A DNA stretch of 64,000 nucleotides from Dromiciops gliroides (taxonomy: Eukaryota; Chordata; Mammalia; Microbiotheria; Microbiotheriidae): positions 268,412,441 to 268,476,440 of the forward strand of contig NC_057862.1 of NCBI RefSeq assembly GCF_019393635.1. The letters run 5' to 3'. Position 1 is the first letter of the stretch, and every line of letters begins with the position of its first letter. The translations under genes and the position numbers were made by a program. Below the pieces are notes generated by a model that was not told the DNA's origin, did not search any database, and saw only the letters and a program-made list of their open reading frames with translations. Shown here piece by piece: positions 1-11,340 of the stretch.

Positions 1-282
1 TTTCTTTTGTTTATGGTGCTGTTGTTTTTCTATTTTGAGGTTTTTCGTTATTGCTCTGATTTTTCTCTTATAACATGACTAATGCAGAAATATGTTTAAT
101 GTTATTATGTGTGTGTGTGTGTGTATGTGTATATATATATATAACCTATATCAGATTACCTGCCATATAGGGGAGGGGGGGAGAAAAATCTGAAATTGGA
201 AAGCTTGCAAAAACAAAAGTTGAGAACTATCTTTATATGTAACAGGAAAAAAAATAAAATACTTTTATTATTTAAAAAAAAA
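1..282 (+). mobile_element. L1 LINE 3' end (cut by window edge)
   Basis: The first ~250 bases match, in opposite orientation, the L1 3' untranslated segment seen at 5445-5665 and 39110-39260 (stretch with 'atgactaatgcagaaat' and the purine-rich 'gggaggggggga'). An AATAAA-like signal near 252 and an A-run at 273-281 mark the 3' end on the + strand. A TG/TA microsatellite (about 107-143) lies inside it. The 5' part is outside the window. Confidence 0.75.
107..143. repeat. (TG)n/(TA)n microsatellite
   Basis: A run of tgtgtg passes into tatata within the L1 3' UTR. Confidence 0.85.
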
Positions 283-416
283 GGCCAAGTAGAGATGATG
301 ATCCTAAATGATGTATTTTAAATTGTTATCCTGGAGATGAAACTAATTCAGTTTCTCCAGATCCATTTGAATATCCACAGGTGAATTTCATGCAAATGCC
401 TGAATATATTTCCTTT
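283..416. other. Intronic sequence, nothing recognised
   Basis: AT-rich sequence between two L1-derived elements. I see no ORF, splice site pair or known repeat. Confidence 0.5.
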
Positions 417-1173
417 GAAAATGTTGGGGTTTTTTTCAGCAGCAAACATTTATTTTATTTTCCAGTTACATGTAAGGGTAGTTTTCAATATTCATTTTCA
501 TAAAATTTAGCGTTCCAAATTTTTTCCCTCCCTCCCTCCCTTTCCTCCCCCCTCCACAAGATTGCAACCAGGTTATATATGTACAATCCATAAGTGTTCT
601 TTTTATCAGTTCTTTCTATAGGGGTGCATAGTAAGCTTCCTCATTAGTTCCTTGGGCTTGTCTTAGATCATTGCACTGCTGAGAGTAGTTGTCATTCACA
701 ATTGCTCACTGAACAATACTGCTGTCACTATGTACAATGTCTTCCCAGCTCTGCTCACTTCACTATACATTGATGTTCATTAGTCTTTCCAGGTTTTTGG
801 GGGATCATCCTGTTTGTCATTTCCTGTAGCACAAGACCATTCCACTACAATCATATAGCACGGCTTTTTCCATCATTCCTCAGTTGATGGACATTCCCTT
901 GATTCTCAATTCTTAGCTTCCACTAAGAGTCGCTATAAATATTTTTTGTACAATTTCCCCCCACCCTTTTCTTTTTCATGATTACTGTTGTTAACTGTTT
1001 CCCTTCCATCCTATTCCCTTCCCCATGATATTTATTCTATTATCCATCTTCTTTCATCCTGTCACTCTTCAAAAGGGATTTGCTTCTGTCTGTCCCCTTT
1101 CCCACTCTGCCCTTTCTTCTTTTGCCCCTCTCTCTTTATCCCCTTCCCCTCCTATTTTCTTGCAGGGTTAGAG

Positions 1174-1399
1174 AGATTACTCCACCCAATTGAGTATGTA
1201 CATTATTCCCTCCTTGAGCCAATTCTAATGAGGTTGAGGTCTTTGAGCTAATTCTGTTGAGTGTTAGGCTCATTTACTGCCAAGATTAAACAGATTACTC
1301 CACCCAGTTGGGTGTGTCTGTTAGTCCCTCCTTGAGGCAGCTCTGATGAGTTTAAGGTCTTTGAGCCTTTTCTGATGAATTTAAAATTCATTTACTGCC
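1174..1399. repeat. ~118 bp tandem duplication inside the half-L1-like element
   Basis: Two adjacent units (1174-1281 and 1292-1399) share 'agattactccaccca', 'ccctccttgag', 'aggtctttgag' and 'catttactgcc' in the same order. They are diverged by roughly a fifth, so the duplication is old. Confidence 0.7.
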
Positions 1400-1671
1400 C
1401 TGCTCCTCTCCCATCAATCTTCCCCCACTCCATAAGCCTTTTCCTGTTTCTTTCATGTATGATTTCACCTCTGCTCTTCTCCCCCCCCCTTGCCCCCCAG
1501 TGAATTCCCTTCACCCCTCAATTTAACCCTAAAGATGTCATCACCTAGCTAAGTGACACAGTGGACAAATCATCACCCCTGGACCCAGGGGGATCCCAGC
1601 CAAAACCCGACCTCAGACACAAAACAGTCGCCCACTGTAGGACCCCAGGTATGTCCCCCAGCTTCAATTTT

Positions 1672-2651
1672 TTATGGTTCTCTAGGGTCTTGTATTTGAA
1701 AGTCAAATTTGCCATTCAGTTCAGGTCTTTTCATCACAAATATCTGAAAGTCTTTTTCATTAAAGTCCCATTTTTTCCACTGAAAGATTATGCTGAGTTT
1801 TGCTGGGTAGGTGATTCTTGGTTGTAATCCCATTTCCTTTGCCCTTTGGAATATCATATTCCATGCCTTCCAGTCCTTTAATGTAGAAGCTGCTAGATCT
1901 TGTGCTATCCTGACTGGGGCTCCACAGTACTTGAACTCTTTCTTTTTGGCAGCTTGCAATATTTTCTCCTTGACCTGAGAGCTCTGGAATTTGGCTATAA
2001 TATTCCTAGGAGTTTTCCTTTGGGGATCTCTTTCTGGAGGTGATTGGTGGATTCTTTCAATTTCAATTTCTATTTTAGCTGCTTCTTCTAGAATTTCAGG
2101 GCAATTTTCCCTGAGAATATCTTGGAAGATGGTGTCTAAGCTCTTTCCTTGATCATGGTTTTCAAGTAGACCAATAATTTTCAAATGATCTCTCCTGGAC
2201 CTATTTTCCAGGTTAGCAGTTTTTCCCAGAAAATATTTCACATTGCCCTCTATTTTTTTTTATTCATTTGGATTTGCTTTATTGTGTCTTGGTTTCTCAT
2301 AAAGTCACTGGCTTCCATTTATTCAATCCTCATTCTTAGGCAGTTATTTTCATCAGAGAGCTTTTGTACCTCCTTTTCCATTTGGCCAGTTTGACTTTTC
2401 AAGCTGTTGAGTTTTTTCTCATGTCTTTCCTGCATCTCCCTCATTTCTCTTTCCATTTTTTCCTCTACCTCTCTAACTTTATCTTCAAAGTCCTTTTTGA
2501 GCACCTCTATGGCCTGAGACCAATTCCTATTTTTCTTGGAAGCTTTAGATATAGCAGCCCTGATGTTGACATCTTCCTCTGAGGGTGCCCCTTAGTCTTC
2601 CTTGTTACTGAAGAAACTTTCTATGGTCCTCAGCTTTCTCTGTCTGCTCAT
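1672..2651 (-). pseudogene. L1/HAL1 ORF1 (RNA-binding chaperone), frameshifted
   Basis: Reading from an ATG at 2649-2651 (MSRQRK) the N-terminal coiled coil rich in E, K and R lies at about 2504-2319. The RRM-like centre (2241 downward, with LENRSRR and IIGL) and the C-terminal domain (ARIAQD-like 'RIAQDLAAS', 'YPAKLS') follow to the stop at 1672. The two open segments are in different frames, so at least one frameshift is present. ORF1p normally coats L1 RNA as a trimer; this copy cannot make a full protein. Confidence 0.7.
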
Positions 2652-3320
2652 CTTGCCTTTCTTTTACTAGACTTTTAGCTCCTTAAAGTGGGACACTGTT
2701 TCCAGGCTGCAGTATCTCAAGCTTCAGAAGTCCCAGGGAGTATGAATTAAGGAGGATCAGGTTCTTCACTTGCCTGGCCTGTTCCCTGGTCATTAGATGA
2801 CCCCAGACCAACTTGCTTACTCCTAGTTCTCAGCAGGGGTGTAAAATCCAAGTTCTGCCTTAGCATCAGCATAGACCTCTGTAGTCTCCCCCCTGTCCAG
2901 GGCTTAGTCCACTCACCAGACTGTGAGCTTAGTTCCAGACAACACTGGCACTTCAGCTGATTCAGAGGCTCTGGGGGGTCTCCTTCTCTGGTGAGGCCTT
3001 CCTGGGACTGTATCTGTGTCAGGGTGACTGTGGGGTTGGGCTCAACTTCTGTGTGAGCACAGCAGCTCCCTCCTTCTGACCTCCCAAGCTGTTCTTGGTT
3101 AGAAGATGATTTCAGCACCTACTTCTGTGAGTTTTGCTGCTCCGGGCATTTTCCTGTGGTGTTATTTGGATGTTTTTTGGAGTAATCTTGTTATGCGTTT
3201 GGGAGCTCACTGCCTTTCCTCTGCCATCTTGGCTCTGCCCGGGAAGGTCGAAAATGTTTTAGTAATTGTCTATAAATCTTCAAGTTGGGTTACGTCTTTT
3301 ATGTAGAGACAGGAGGACTT

Positions 3321-3493
3321 ATTTTAAGGTGTTTTTTTTTTTCTTTTTTTTTTTTTAAGTGAGGCAATTGGGGTTAAGTGACTTGCCCAGGGTCACACAG
3401 CTAGTAAGTGTTAAGTGTCTGAGGCCAGATTTGAACTCGGGTACTCCTGACTCCAGGGCCGGTGCTCTATCCACTTCACCATCTAGCTGCCCC
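3321..3493 (-). mobile_element. WSINE1-like SINE
   Basis: Antisense copy of the marsupial tRNA-derived SINE: T-run, then 'gaggcaattggggttaagtgacttgcccagg' core (quoted in part) to 'cacctagctgcccc'-like head. TSD CAGGAGGACTT at 3310-3320 and 3494-3504. Confidence 0.9.
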
Positions 3494-3514
3494 CAGGAGG
3501 ACTTTAGAGATTAT

Positions 3515-3676
3515 TCCATTTATTTTTTTTGTTTGTTTGTTTTTCCGGGCCAATGAGGGTTAAGTGACTTGCCCGGGGTCACACAGCTAGTGTCAAGTGT
3601 CTGAGGCCGGATTTGAACTCTGGTCCTCCTGAATTCAGGGCCAGTGTTTTATCCACTGCACCACCTAGCTGCCCCA
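3515..3676 (-). mobile_element. WSINE1-like SINE
   Basis: Second antisense copy, 20 bp from the first. TSD TAGAGATTATT at 3504-3514 and 3677-3687. Confidence 0.9.
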
Positions 3677-3699
3677 TAGAGATTATTTCCTCAGGGATC

Positions 3700-4314
3700 C
3701 ATTAAGAGATCTTTAGTACCAGATTTCAAAATATATTAGAAAATCATCAAAACAGTCTGGTACTGACTACAAAAAAGTAGTGGATCAGTGGAATACATAT
3801 TACACAGTAGTAAATGACCATAAGATCCAAACTTTGGGGGCAAGAACTCACCCTTTGACAAAACTGGTAAGCAGTTTAATAGAAACTACACATAGCCAAA
3901 CATCTTTCACTGTATATACCAAGATACAGTAAAACTGGGTACGTGATTTAGATGTAAAGGGTGATATCATAAGCAAATTAGGAAAGCATAGAAAAATTTA
4001 CCTGTCAGATCTAAGTTTATGGTCAAACAAGATAGGATCATGGGAAATAAGATAATTGCAGTTAAATGAATTAAAAAGATTATGCACAAATAAAATCAAT
4101 GCAGACAAAATTAGGAGAAAGCTGGAAACTAGGGGCAGGGAGGTAGGAATTACAGCAAGCTCCTCTGATAAAGACCTCATTTCTCAAACATAAAGGGAAC
4201 TGAGTCAAATTTTTAAAAGCAAGAGCCATTCCCAAACTGATAAGCTGTCAAAGAATATGAACAGGGAGCTTTCAGAAGAGGACATCAGTTATATCAGTAG
4301 TCCTTGCATATGTA
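3700..4314 (+). mobile_element. Old L1 ORF2 3' fragment
   Basis: Degenerate sense-strand L1 ORF2. It follows the same order as the ORF2 C-terminal part at 6946-6350 read on the other strand (VWDR-like start, 'gaaaccagga', 'gataaagacctcatttct', 'gtcaaagaatatgaacag'). Many stops. Confidence 0.6.
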
Positions 4315-4920
4315 TAACCTTTATATCAAATTGCTTGTTTTCTTAAAAGGGGTGGGGGGGGCGGCAGGGCAAAGAAAAATAATCTAGAACTCAGAAAATT
4401 TTAAGAATGTTAAAAATTGTTTTTAAATGTAATTGAGGAAAAATAAAATATTAAATAGAAAATGTGCTCATATAAAAATGCTCTAATTCACTACATTATT
4501 GAAATGCAAATTAAAACAACTTTGAGAAGGGCCTGGCATACTATGGTCCATAGAACATAACATGGGACACAACTGAACAGCAGAATAAAAAAAAAAAAAA
4601 GATGACCAAGTATGAAAGACTTACCTAATGTAATCAATACAGTTATCCAAAGCTGTAGCAAAGGAATTATGATGAAAAATGCTATCCACCTCCAGAGAGA
4701 AAACGGATGAACTATGAGTGAAAAGTGAAGCATACTTTTTTACTTTCCTTATTTTTCTTGCCTTTTTAAAATGATATATCCTATTTGGAGATCTGTTTCG
4801 CATGATTTCACATGTATGATTGCTATATTGCTTGCTTTCTCTGGTGGGGGGGTGTTGGAGGCATTTAAAGAATTTTTAACACAAAATGTAAAAGCGTGTT
4901 AAAACAAAAGACAAAATTAT
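4315..4920 (+). mobile_element. Mosaic of LINE 3' ends
   Basis: 4315-4460 looks like a short L1 3' UTR ending in an A-rich AATAAA segment. At about 4480 the interrupted ORF2 resumes ('gaaatgcaaattaaaacaac'). 4555-4600 carries an RTE/SINE-type tail ('gggacacaactgaacag' plus A-run), and 4600-4920 is another LINE 3' end. Nested insertions are the simplest reading; the borders are approximate. Confidence 0.4.
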
Positions 4921-5440
4921 TTTAATCCATAGATAGTATTACCCATAATATCTGTGGAACTTGGGCTAGGTGGAAAGAAAAAAAAATGACATGTAAATAT
5001 TGCAAGTCAGCACTTTCACATAAGTTGCATGTACACTAATTTGGTATTCTTATAGCTCTGATTTTTACAAGGTTAACTCCATAAGGTTTGCACCAGCTTT
5101 CACCCAAGAACTAGTTACTGGAAGGCCAGTGTTTTGTCATGCCCTCCTAAATTATAGTCTTTCAGCTAGCTAATTTGAGCAGCATTACCTAGGGAACCTC
5201 TACAAAAGGACAATGCATGACTACTAGAAGAAACATTTCTGCAATTCTGCCCTAGAAACAAGATGGAAAGGCCCATCCCAGTGTATGCAGATAAAGCTGG
5301 CCAATTTGTGAATAGTGATCTAGGACAGACCCCTTTTACACAGAATTTCCAATGGAAAATGTTTCTTAGCTAACAGCAAGAAAGCTGATGCCTAAATGGA
5401 TGTTAATATTCATTCCCTGTTTCTGTTTGTCTTCCTGATT
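4921..5440. other. Intronic sequence, nothing recognised
   Basis: About 520 bases without recognisable repeat, exon or RNA gene. Confidence 0.4.
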
Positions 5441-7062
5441 AGAGTTACAGTTTTCAACATTTGTTTTTATAAGATTTCCAATTTCAAATTTTTCTCTCTC
5501 CCTTTCCTCCCTCCCTCCCATCCCAAAAGAGCAGGTAATCTGATATGGGTTATATATGTATAACATTAAACATATTTCTGCATTAGTCATGCTATAAGAG
5601 AAGAATCAGAGCAAAAAGGAAAAACCTCAAAAAAGAAAAACAACAGCACCAAAAACAAAAGAAATAGTGTGGTTCAATCAGCATCCATATTCCACAGTTC
5701 TTTTTTCTTTTTTCTGGATTTGGAGAACCTTTTCCATCATGAGTCCTTTGGAACTTTCTTGTACTGTTGCATTGGTGAGAAGAATCTAGTCTATCACAGT
5801 TGATCTGTTAACACATAATGTTGATGATACTGTGTACAATGTTCTTCTGGTTCTGCTCATCTCACTCATCATCAGTTCATGCAAGTCCTTCCAGGTTTCT
5901 CTGAACTCCTCTTGCTCATCGTTTCTTACAGCACAACAGTATTCTACTGCATTCATATACCACAACTTGTTCAGCCCTTCCCCAATTGATGCGCAGCCCC
6001 TCAATTTCCAATTCCTTGCCACCACAAAAAGAGCAGCTATAAATATTTTTGTACATGTGGGTCCTTTTCCCTTTTTTATGATCTCTTTGGGAAGAAGTCC
6101 CAAAAGTGGTATTGCTGGGTCAAAGGGTACGCACAGCTTTATAGCCCTTTGGGCATAATTCCAAATTGCTCTCCAGAATGGTTGGATCAGTTCATAGCTC
6201 CACCAACAATGCATTAGTGTTCCAATTTTTCCACAGCTTCTCCAACATTTATTATTTTCCTTTTCTGTAATTTTAGCCAATCTGATAGGTATCAGGTGGT
6301 ACCTCAGAGTTGTTTTAATTTGCATCTCTCTAATCAATAGTGATTTAGAGCATTTTTTCATATGGGAATAGATAGCTTTGATTTCTTCATCAGAAAAATG
6401 CCTGTTCATATCCTTTGACCATTTCTCAATTGGGGAATGATTTAGATTCTTATAACTTTGATTTAGTTCCCTATATATTTTAGAAATGAGGCCTTTATCA
6501 GAAGTACTGGCCATAAAAATTGTTTCCCAGCTTTCTGCCTCCCTTCTAATTTTGGATGCATTGCTTCTGTTTGTACAAAACCTTTTTAATTTAATGTAAT
6601 CAAAATCATCCATTTTGCAATTCATAATATTCTCTATCTCTTGTTTGGTCATAAACTGTTTTCCTTTCCAAAGATTTGAAAGGTAGACTATTCCTTCCTC
6701 TCCTAATTTACCTATGGTATCACCTCTTATGCCTAAATCGTGTACCCATTTTGACCTTATTTTAGTATAAGGTGTAAGATATTGGCCTAATTTCTGCCAT
6801 ACTATCTTCCTGTTTTCCCAGCAGTTTTTGTCAAATACTGAGTTCCTATCCCAGAAGCTGGAGTCTTTGGGTTTATCAAACAGTACATTACTAAAGTCAT
6901 TTACTACTGTGTCTCCTATTTCTAGCCTATTCCATTGATCCTCCACTCTGTTTCTCAGCCAGTGCCAAATAATTTTGATGACTGCCGCTTTATAGTAGAG
7001 CTTCAGATTTGGTACAACTAACCCACCTTCCTGTGCATTTTTTTTTCATTATTTTCCTTGAT
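5440..7062 (-). mobile_element. 5'-truncated L1 (ORF2 C-terminus and 3' UTR)
   Basis: The 3' UTR at 5440-5780 matches the one at 39010-39390. ORF2 is open from 6946 to 5786 (386 codons), and upstream L1 homology stops near 7062, the usual 5' truncation. No clear TSD seen. Confidence 0.85.
5786..6946 (-). pseudogene. L1 ORF2 C-terminal fragment
   Basis: 386-codon open segment of ORF2p downstream of the RT domain. It contains the L1 C-terminal cysteine motif (CWRSCG followed by HCWW), then 'FDPAIPLLG', 'FIAALFVVARNW' and the conserved final 'YCCAVRNDE' region, all hallmarks of mammalian L1 ORF2. The endonuclease and RT are missing, so it is non-functional. The long open frame suggests a fairly young insertion. 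Confidence 0.85.
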
Positions 7063-7432
7063 GTCCATTTTCTTTAATAATGTCCTAATCCTTTTGGAAA
7101 GTTGTGGTTGTTCAAGCTATATTTTATTCCTCCCAGGTTTACTGCAGTACCATTTGTTTGCTACTCGATCAGTGTTTAAAAGAATGTTCTGAATTTTATA
7201 TGATTTGTTCACCATATTTTTGTTTCATAACCACTGTAAACCTCTTTGAACTAAGATTCTTATTTTGCTGTACAAATAATTGATTTGCTGTATCGTGAAC
7301 CTGTACATTGGGTAGTCCAATTTTGGTGATATTTCTCAGTTATCAAAGGGAGACATTGTTGAAGAGGTAAATTGTGAGTTTAGAGTAAACATCTCCAAAA
7401 AATTACCTTTGAAATCAAAGATATAGCTAAAG

Positions 7433-7437
<5 letters not shown>
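7063..7437. other. Intron before FAM177A1 exon, nothing recognised
   Basis: AT-rich intronic sequence ending at a microsatellite. Confidence 0.4.

Positions 7438-7487
<50 letters not shown>
7438..7487. repeat. (GA)n microsatellite
   Basis: About 25 uninterrupted GA units lie only ~57 bp upstream of the FAM177A1 exon acceptor, so length changes could affect the distance to the branch point region. Confidence 0.95.
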
Positions 7488-7491
<4 letters not shown>

Positions 7492-7544
7492 GGCACAAGA
7501 GAGTCTCCCATTTAAAATTACCTTTTTTCTATAATGTGTTACAG

Positions 7545-7724
7545 GTACAAGTGAGTTGTGATGGAAACTTTGAAAATGTAGAGCTGGGTGTCATAGGGAA
7601 AAAAAAGAAAATCCCAAGGCGGGTCATTCACTTTGTCAGTGGTGAAACCATGGAAGAATATAGCACTGATGAAGATGAAAGCGATGGTCAAGAGAAAAGA
7701 GATCTTTTACCTACTATTGATCCG
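7545..7724 (+). CDS. FAM177A1: FAM177A1 internal coding exon (first in window)
   Basis: FAM177A1 is a small (human ~213 aa), conserved animal protein of the FAM177 family. It is reported at Golgi/endomembranes with a functional link to the lipid-transfer protein VPS13B; human loss of function causes a neurodevelopmental disorder. This exon encodes 60 residues including FENVELGVIGKKKK, the basic 'PRRVIHFVSGETMEEYSTDE' core and an acidic stretch to 'TIDP'. The acceptor is a pyrimidine-rich tract ending ACAG at 7541-7544 and the donor is GTAGGT at 7725. Both borders are in phase 0, joining to 'TKLPWGPY' of the next exon. The first ~8 residues (VQVSCDGN) do not match human FAM177A1 as I recall it, so a slightly later acceptor is possible. 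Upstream exons, including the start codon, are outside the window. Confidence 0.93.
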
Positions 7725-7877
7725 GTAGGTTTGTTATTTATTCTTTTTTATTACCTTTCTTTTGCCCTGATAAATATCCTTCAGGGGTCTTTGAAAGAAA
7801 AACTAGTCCATTCTCATTTATTTTATAAATATTAATGACATTGTTAATATTCTTGGCTCTGTGTACTTGTAATTTTG

Positions 7878-8090
7878 AGAGGCAGTGTAGCACAGTAAAT
7901 AGAGTGTCGTACTAGGAGTGCCTGCTTTGATACTTAGTTAGCAAAGTAACGTAACCTCTATGAGCCTTGGTTTCCTTCTCTGAAAAATGGGGATAATAAT
8001 ACCTCTCTAATTTAGTTCTTAAGGTTGTTGTGAGACTCAAATGAGAAAGTGAATATAAAACATTTTGCAAAGTCAGTTATTAATGTTATT
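7878..8090 (+). mobile_element. MIR SINE
   Basis: MIR order in sense: head ('ggcagtgtagcacagtaaatagagtg'-type), core, then 'tgaaaaatggggataataatacct' and 'ggttgttgtgag' tail. Old and diverged. Confidence 0.7.
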
Positions 8091-8339
8091 TTACCTGTTT
8101 AAGAGGTTGTTTTATATGCTTCCTACTATATGGAGACTTTATGTGTAGCAATATTAATATCAAAGGTTCTTTTTCAACTATCTTACTGGAAAATCAAATA
8201 ACTAGTGGTTTGATTAATATGAAACCCTCTGCTAACAACTATGCCAAGCTGTTTTTTGGTTTGAAATATTTTTGATGTGAGATAATAGGTATTATAGTCC
8301 TTTTGTCTCTCTGCCTGTTTGTGTGTAATAGTAATGATA

Positions 8340-8585
8340 GTGACCATGTAATAATAGTGTATGTAATAATAATGTTACTAAATAATTCACTTATATAGGG
8401 TGTACTATGTGGTAGGCATTGTGCTAAATAACTTGTTTTATTCTCACAACAATGCTGGGAGGTAGATGCTATTATTATCCCTGTTTTGCATTTGAGGAAA
8501 TTGAGTCAAATAGTGTCTGAGACTTGTCTTTCTGACTCTAGGCCCACAGTTCTATCTACTATACAACCTCAAGCTATTACTACTT
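8340..8585 (-). mobile_element. MIR-type SINE
   Basis: Antisense MIR-like sequence: 'gcattgtgctaaata', 'ctcacaacaatgctgggaggtag', 'tgttttgcatttgaggaaa'. Diverged. Confidence 0.6.
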
Positions 8586-8774
8586 TATTATAAGTGTAAA
8601 CCAGCCTGAATAAACAAGTCTCTATTCCACTTTTATGCCCTATGAGGAGGAATAATGAACTGAAGGAGTAATTAGCAGAGAGATCCTTTTACAGGATTAT
8701 GATTAACTTCTTTCTTTTCATTAATTGCCGAATTTATCTCAATCACTTGGCCCCTTAGGATCATTTGGACCATA

Positions 8775-8945
8775 GATTGAGAGCTACAAGGGTCCATAAA
8801 GGCTATCTAGTCCAACTCATCCATTTTACAGATGAGAAAACTAGGTCCGAGAGAATCCATTTGACTAGAATCCACATGACTTGCCCAAGGTCACACAGCT
8901 GGTAAATGGCAAAATGGATTTGACTTCAAATCCAGCACACCTTCA
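8775..8945 (-). mobile_element. MIR-type SINE
   Basis: 'ccattttacagatgagaaaact' followed by 'acttgcccaaggtcacacagctgg' (quoted in part) is the antisense MIR core. Confidence 0.65.
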
Positions 8946-9087
8946 ACTCTTTCCAAACAATAAAATTGTATATGTTTTGTTGGACCAGCTCTCATCTGTG
9001 ACATATTTTTACCTTTACTAGCAAGCATTCTTAGTACTTAAAATGTATTCATTTAAAAGCAGATCTGTCCTCCTACCCTTTGATTTG

Positions 9088-9249
9088 TTTTTTTGTTTGT
9101 TTGGGGTTTTTTTGTGAGGCAATTGGGGTTAAATGACTTGCCCATGGTCACACAGCTAGTAAATGTCAAGTGTCTGATTCTGGATTTGAACTCAGGTCCT
9201 CCTGAATCCAGGGCTGGTGCTCTATCCACTGGGCCACCTAGCTGCCCCC
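9088..9249 (-). mobile_element. WSINE1-like SINE
   Basis: Antisense copy; 16-bp TSD CCTACCCTTTGATTTG at 9072-9087 and 9250-9265. Confidence 0.92.
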
Positions 9250-9265
9250 CCTACCCTTTGATTTG

Positions 9266-10010
9266 AAGAAAGCCTCTGTGATAAAACTACAGAGGGCAGA
9301 GTACTCAAAAGTAGAGATTTTTCGCTATTTTACAGATCCAGTGTAGTTTGTGTAGGGAAACATTAAAATAATGATCTCTAATATATCTTCCAATTCCAGA
9401 ATCTATGTTGTAGACTTTACAGTGAACTAGTTTCTATAAAGTTTCTCTAGAAATTTTATTCACCTCTGATAATCAAGAACTATGAATATTTCAGCCTATT
9501 GAAAATCTTTGTAGTTTTTCATCCTGAGTTAGGAATACATGTTTTCTATTATAATTTTGAATGAATGAAAAAAACACTTAATTACTAGAGTGCTTTAGAA
9601 ATAAATGGAAAATAAAATCAGCCCCTCCTCTCAAGAAACTCAGAATTATAATGAGGAGACAACACATATAGAAGATTTCAGCTTCAAATCAAGTGGAAAA
9701 GTTCCATGGTTTTTAGGGTGTAGTGGCAGAGAAACCAAAAATGCATATTACTGCATTTTAAATGTCATATTTTCATTGATAAAATCTTAGCAGTTTCTAA
9801 TGTTGAACCACTTGACAGTGCCAAAGCCTTTGGGGGCAAGAACTTTCTCCTCTGGGTCTTCAGTAATTGTGATTGCAAAAGCACCAGCAGAAGCAATTGC
9901 CAAGAGGCATCTCCACTATGGGTGCTTCCCTAGATGTTGCCAAACAGGTCTGGTCTAGTGTGAGAGAGACTAATGTTCCTAAGACCCTTGGGTTCAGGAT
10001 CTCTGTAATC
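9266..10010. other. Intronic sequence, nothing recognised
   Basis: A 61-codon open frame at 9605-9790 shows no family features and sits in AT-rich intron; I treat it as chance. Confidence 0.4.
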
Positions 10011-10183
10011 TTTTTTTGGGGGGCGGGGTGGGGGGGGCATTGAGGGTTAAGTGACTTGCCCAAGGTCACACAGCTGGTAAGCGTCAGATGTCTGGGGCCA
10101 GATTTGAACTCAGGTCCTTCTGAATCCCGGGCTGGTGCTTTATCCACTGCATCACCTAGCGTTTCCCCCCCCCCCTCCCCCCC
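10011..10183 (-). mobile_element. WSINE1-like SINE
   Basis: Antisense copy with long G and C homopolymer runs at both ends. Only a short shared AATCTT is seen in the flanks. Confidence 0.85.
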
Positions 10184-10440
10184 ATGGAATCTTGAAGGAA
10201 GTGTGGTAGTGGTAGTTTGACTTACCTGCCCCATGTTCCCTCAGTGCCTTGCAGAGGTTGCCTAATTTTGAAATATATTTATAAATTTACCTAAGTTGTT
10301 TATATATAGTGCCAATAGGATTTAGGAACATGTGGGGATGAGAGAGGGGAGAGGCCTTAATGATGGGAAAATGATTTTGAAGTTAACAGCTGTAAAGAAA
10401 TTCACTAGGTTAATCAAATCATGGTTGGCTTGCCAAAAAC

Positions 10441-10978
10441 TGTGGGGACCAATTTTTAATTGGGGAGTGTTAGCTAAGTGGCTCACCACAATATTGGGGC
10501 AAGGAAGGAGACCAGCAGCCTCCCTCAAAACAGAACAGGATTTATTTTAACAAGAACGAACTTAAAAAACCCCCCACCATAAACAGGATCAGTAGGATCA
10601 AGGAAAAGGAAATAAAATGGGGAAAGGGAAATTATACAAACTGAGAATACACAGCAGAGCTCCTGTCGCCTTCCAGCTTCCAGCCAGAATGCCAGAAAGA
10701 AAAAAAAAACTTACTTCCTCCCTGCACACTCCACACAGCCCCCAGCCAATTGGCTGGCCGCTCTGACAATCACATGACTGCCCTCACTAGGCTTCCAATC
10801 ATTATAATTTTGCCAGGCCTATGTAGGCGTCGGCAAGTGATGATGACGCAAGGTGGCAGTGCCATGGCAATGGCTACAACCAGTGGGTGGAGCACTGTGC
10901 GGTTTGTGGAGCCCCAGGCTGGTGTGCACCGAGGCATAAAAACCTCAAATAACAATTAATTCTTTACACAGAAATAAG
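10441..10978 (-). mobile_element. Solo ERV LTR, family A
   Basis: Read on the - strand it starts TGTAAAGAATTAATTG and ends GGTCCCCACA (TG...CA) and carries an AATAAA near the 3' side. It aligns over most of its length with the LTR at 35623-36345. No internal retroviral genes adjoin it, so it is a solo LTR. The flanking 4-bp sites (AAAC/CAGA) do not match, perhaps decayed. Class I (gammaretrovirus-like) is inferred from the 4-bp TSD of the second copy. Confidence 0.75.
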
Positions 10979-10984
10979 GTAGTT

Positions 10985-11340
10985 AGGAGTAGGTTTGGTT
11001 TTAAAGGAAAAGTAAATTTATTTTGGACATGTTAGTTTTGAGATGGGATATCCTGGTAGAGGTAATCATTGGGCATTTGCAAGTGAGGTTTGAGAGAACT
11101 ATTGAATGGAGATATAGATTTGAAAGTAATTTTTGTCAAGGTGATCATTTGAAGCTTTGGAAGTATGCGACTGTGAAGATAGAGATAAGAGCCAAGAACC
11201 AGCCTTAAGGGAATGCTTACATTTGAGAGACTGAAGTAAGAAGCTAGGTATAGAGACGAGAGAAGCAGCAGTAGGGCACAGACCGCAGGAAAGGGGAGGA
11301 TGTGATTAGCAGTATCAAAGCCTTTAGAGATAGCCTTTAG
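10985..11340 (-). mobile_element. L2 LINE fragment (probable)
   Basis: Phrases such as 'ttttgagatgggatatcctggtagagg', 'gagatatagatttg' and 'agccttaagggaatgc' are antisense L2 ORF text in the right order. Diverged. Confidence 0.5.

Larger units (their letters stand above)
426..3249 (-). mobile_element. Half-L1-like (HAL1-like) element, full length with TSD, lacking ORF2
   Basis: On the - strand this reads: L1 5' end (3249 inward, with the L1-typical 'gccaagatggc' at 3224-3234), 5' UTR, ORF1 (about 2651-1672), an inter-ORF-like segment, then directly the last part of ORF2 plus the L1 3' UTR (about 985-440). About 3.5 kb of ORF2 (endonuclease, RT) is absent. A direct repeat GAAAATGTT flanks it at 417-425 and 3250-3258, and a T-run at 431-437 represents the A-tail. 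This architecture fits known HAL1 elements of mammals, but a later internal deletion of an ordinary L1 would look the same in a single copy. Confidence 0.65.
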
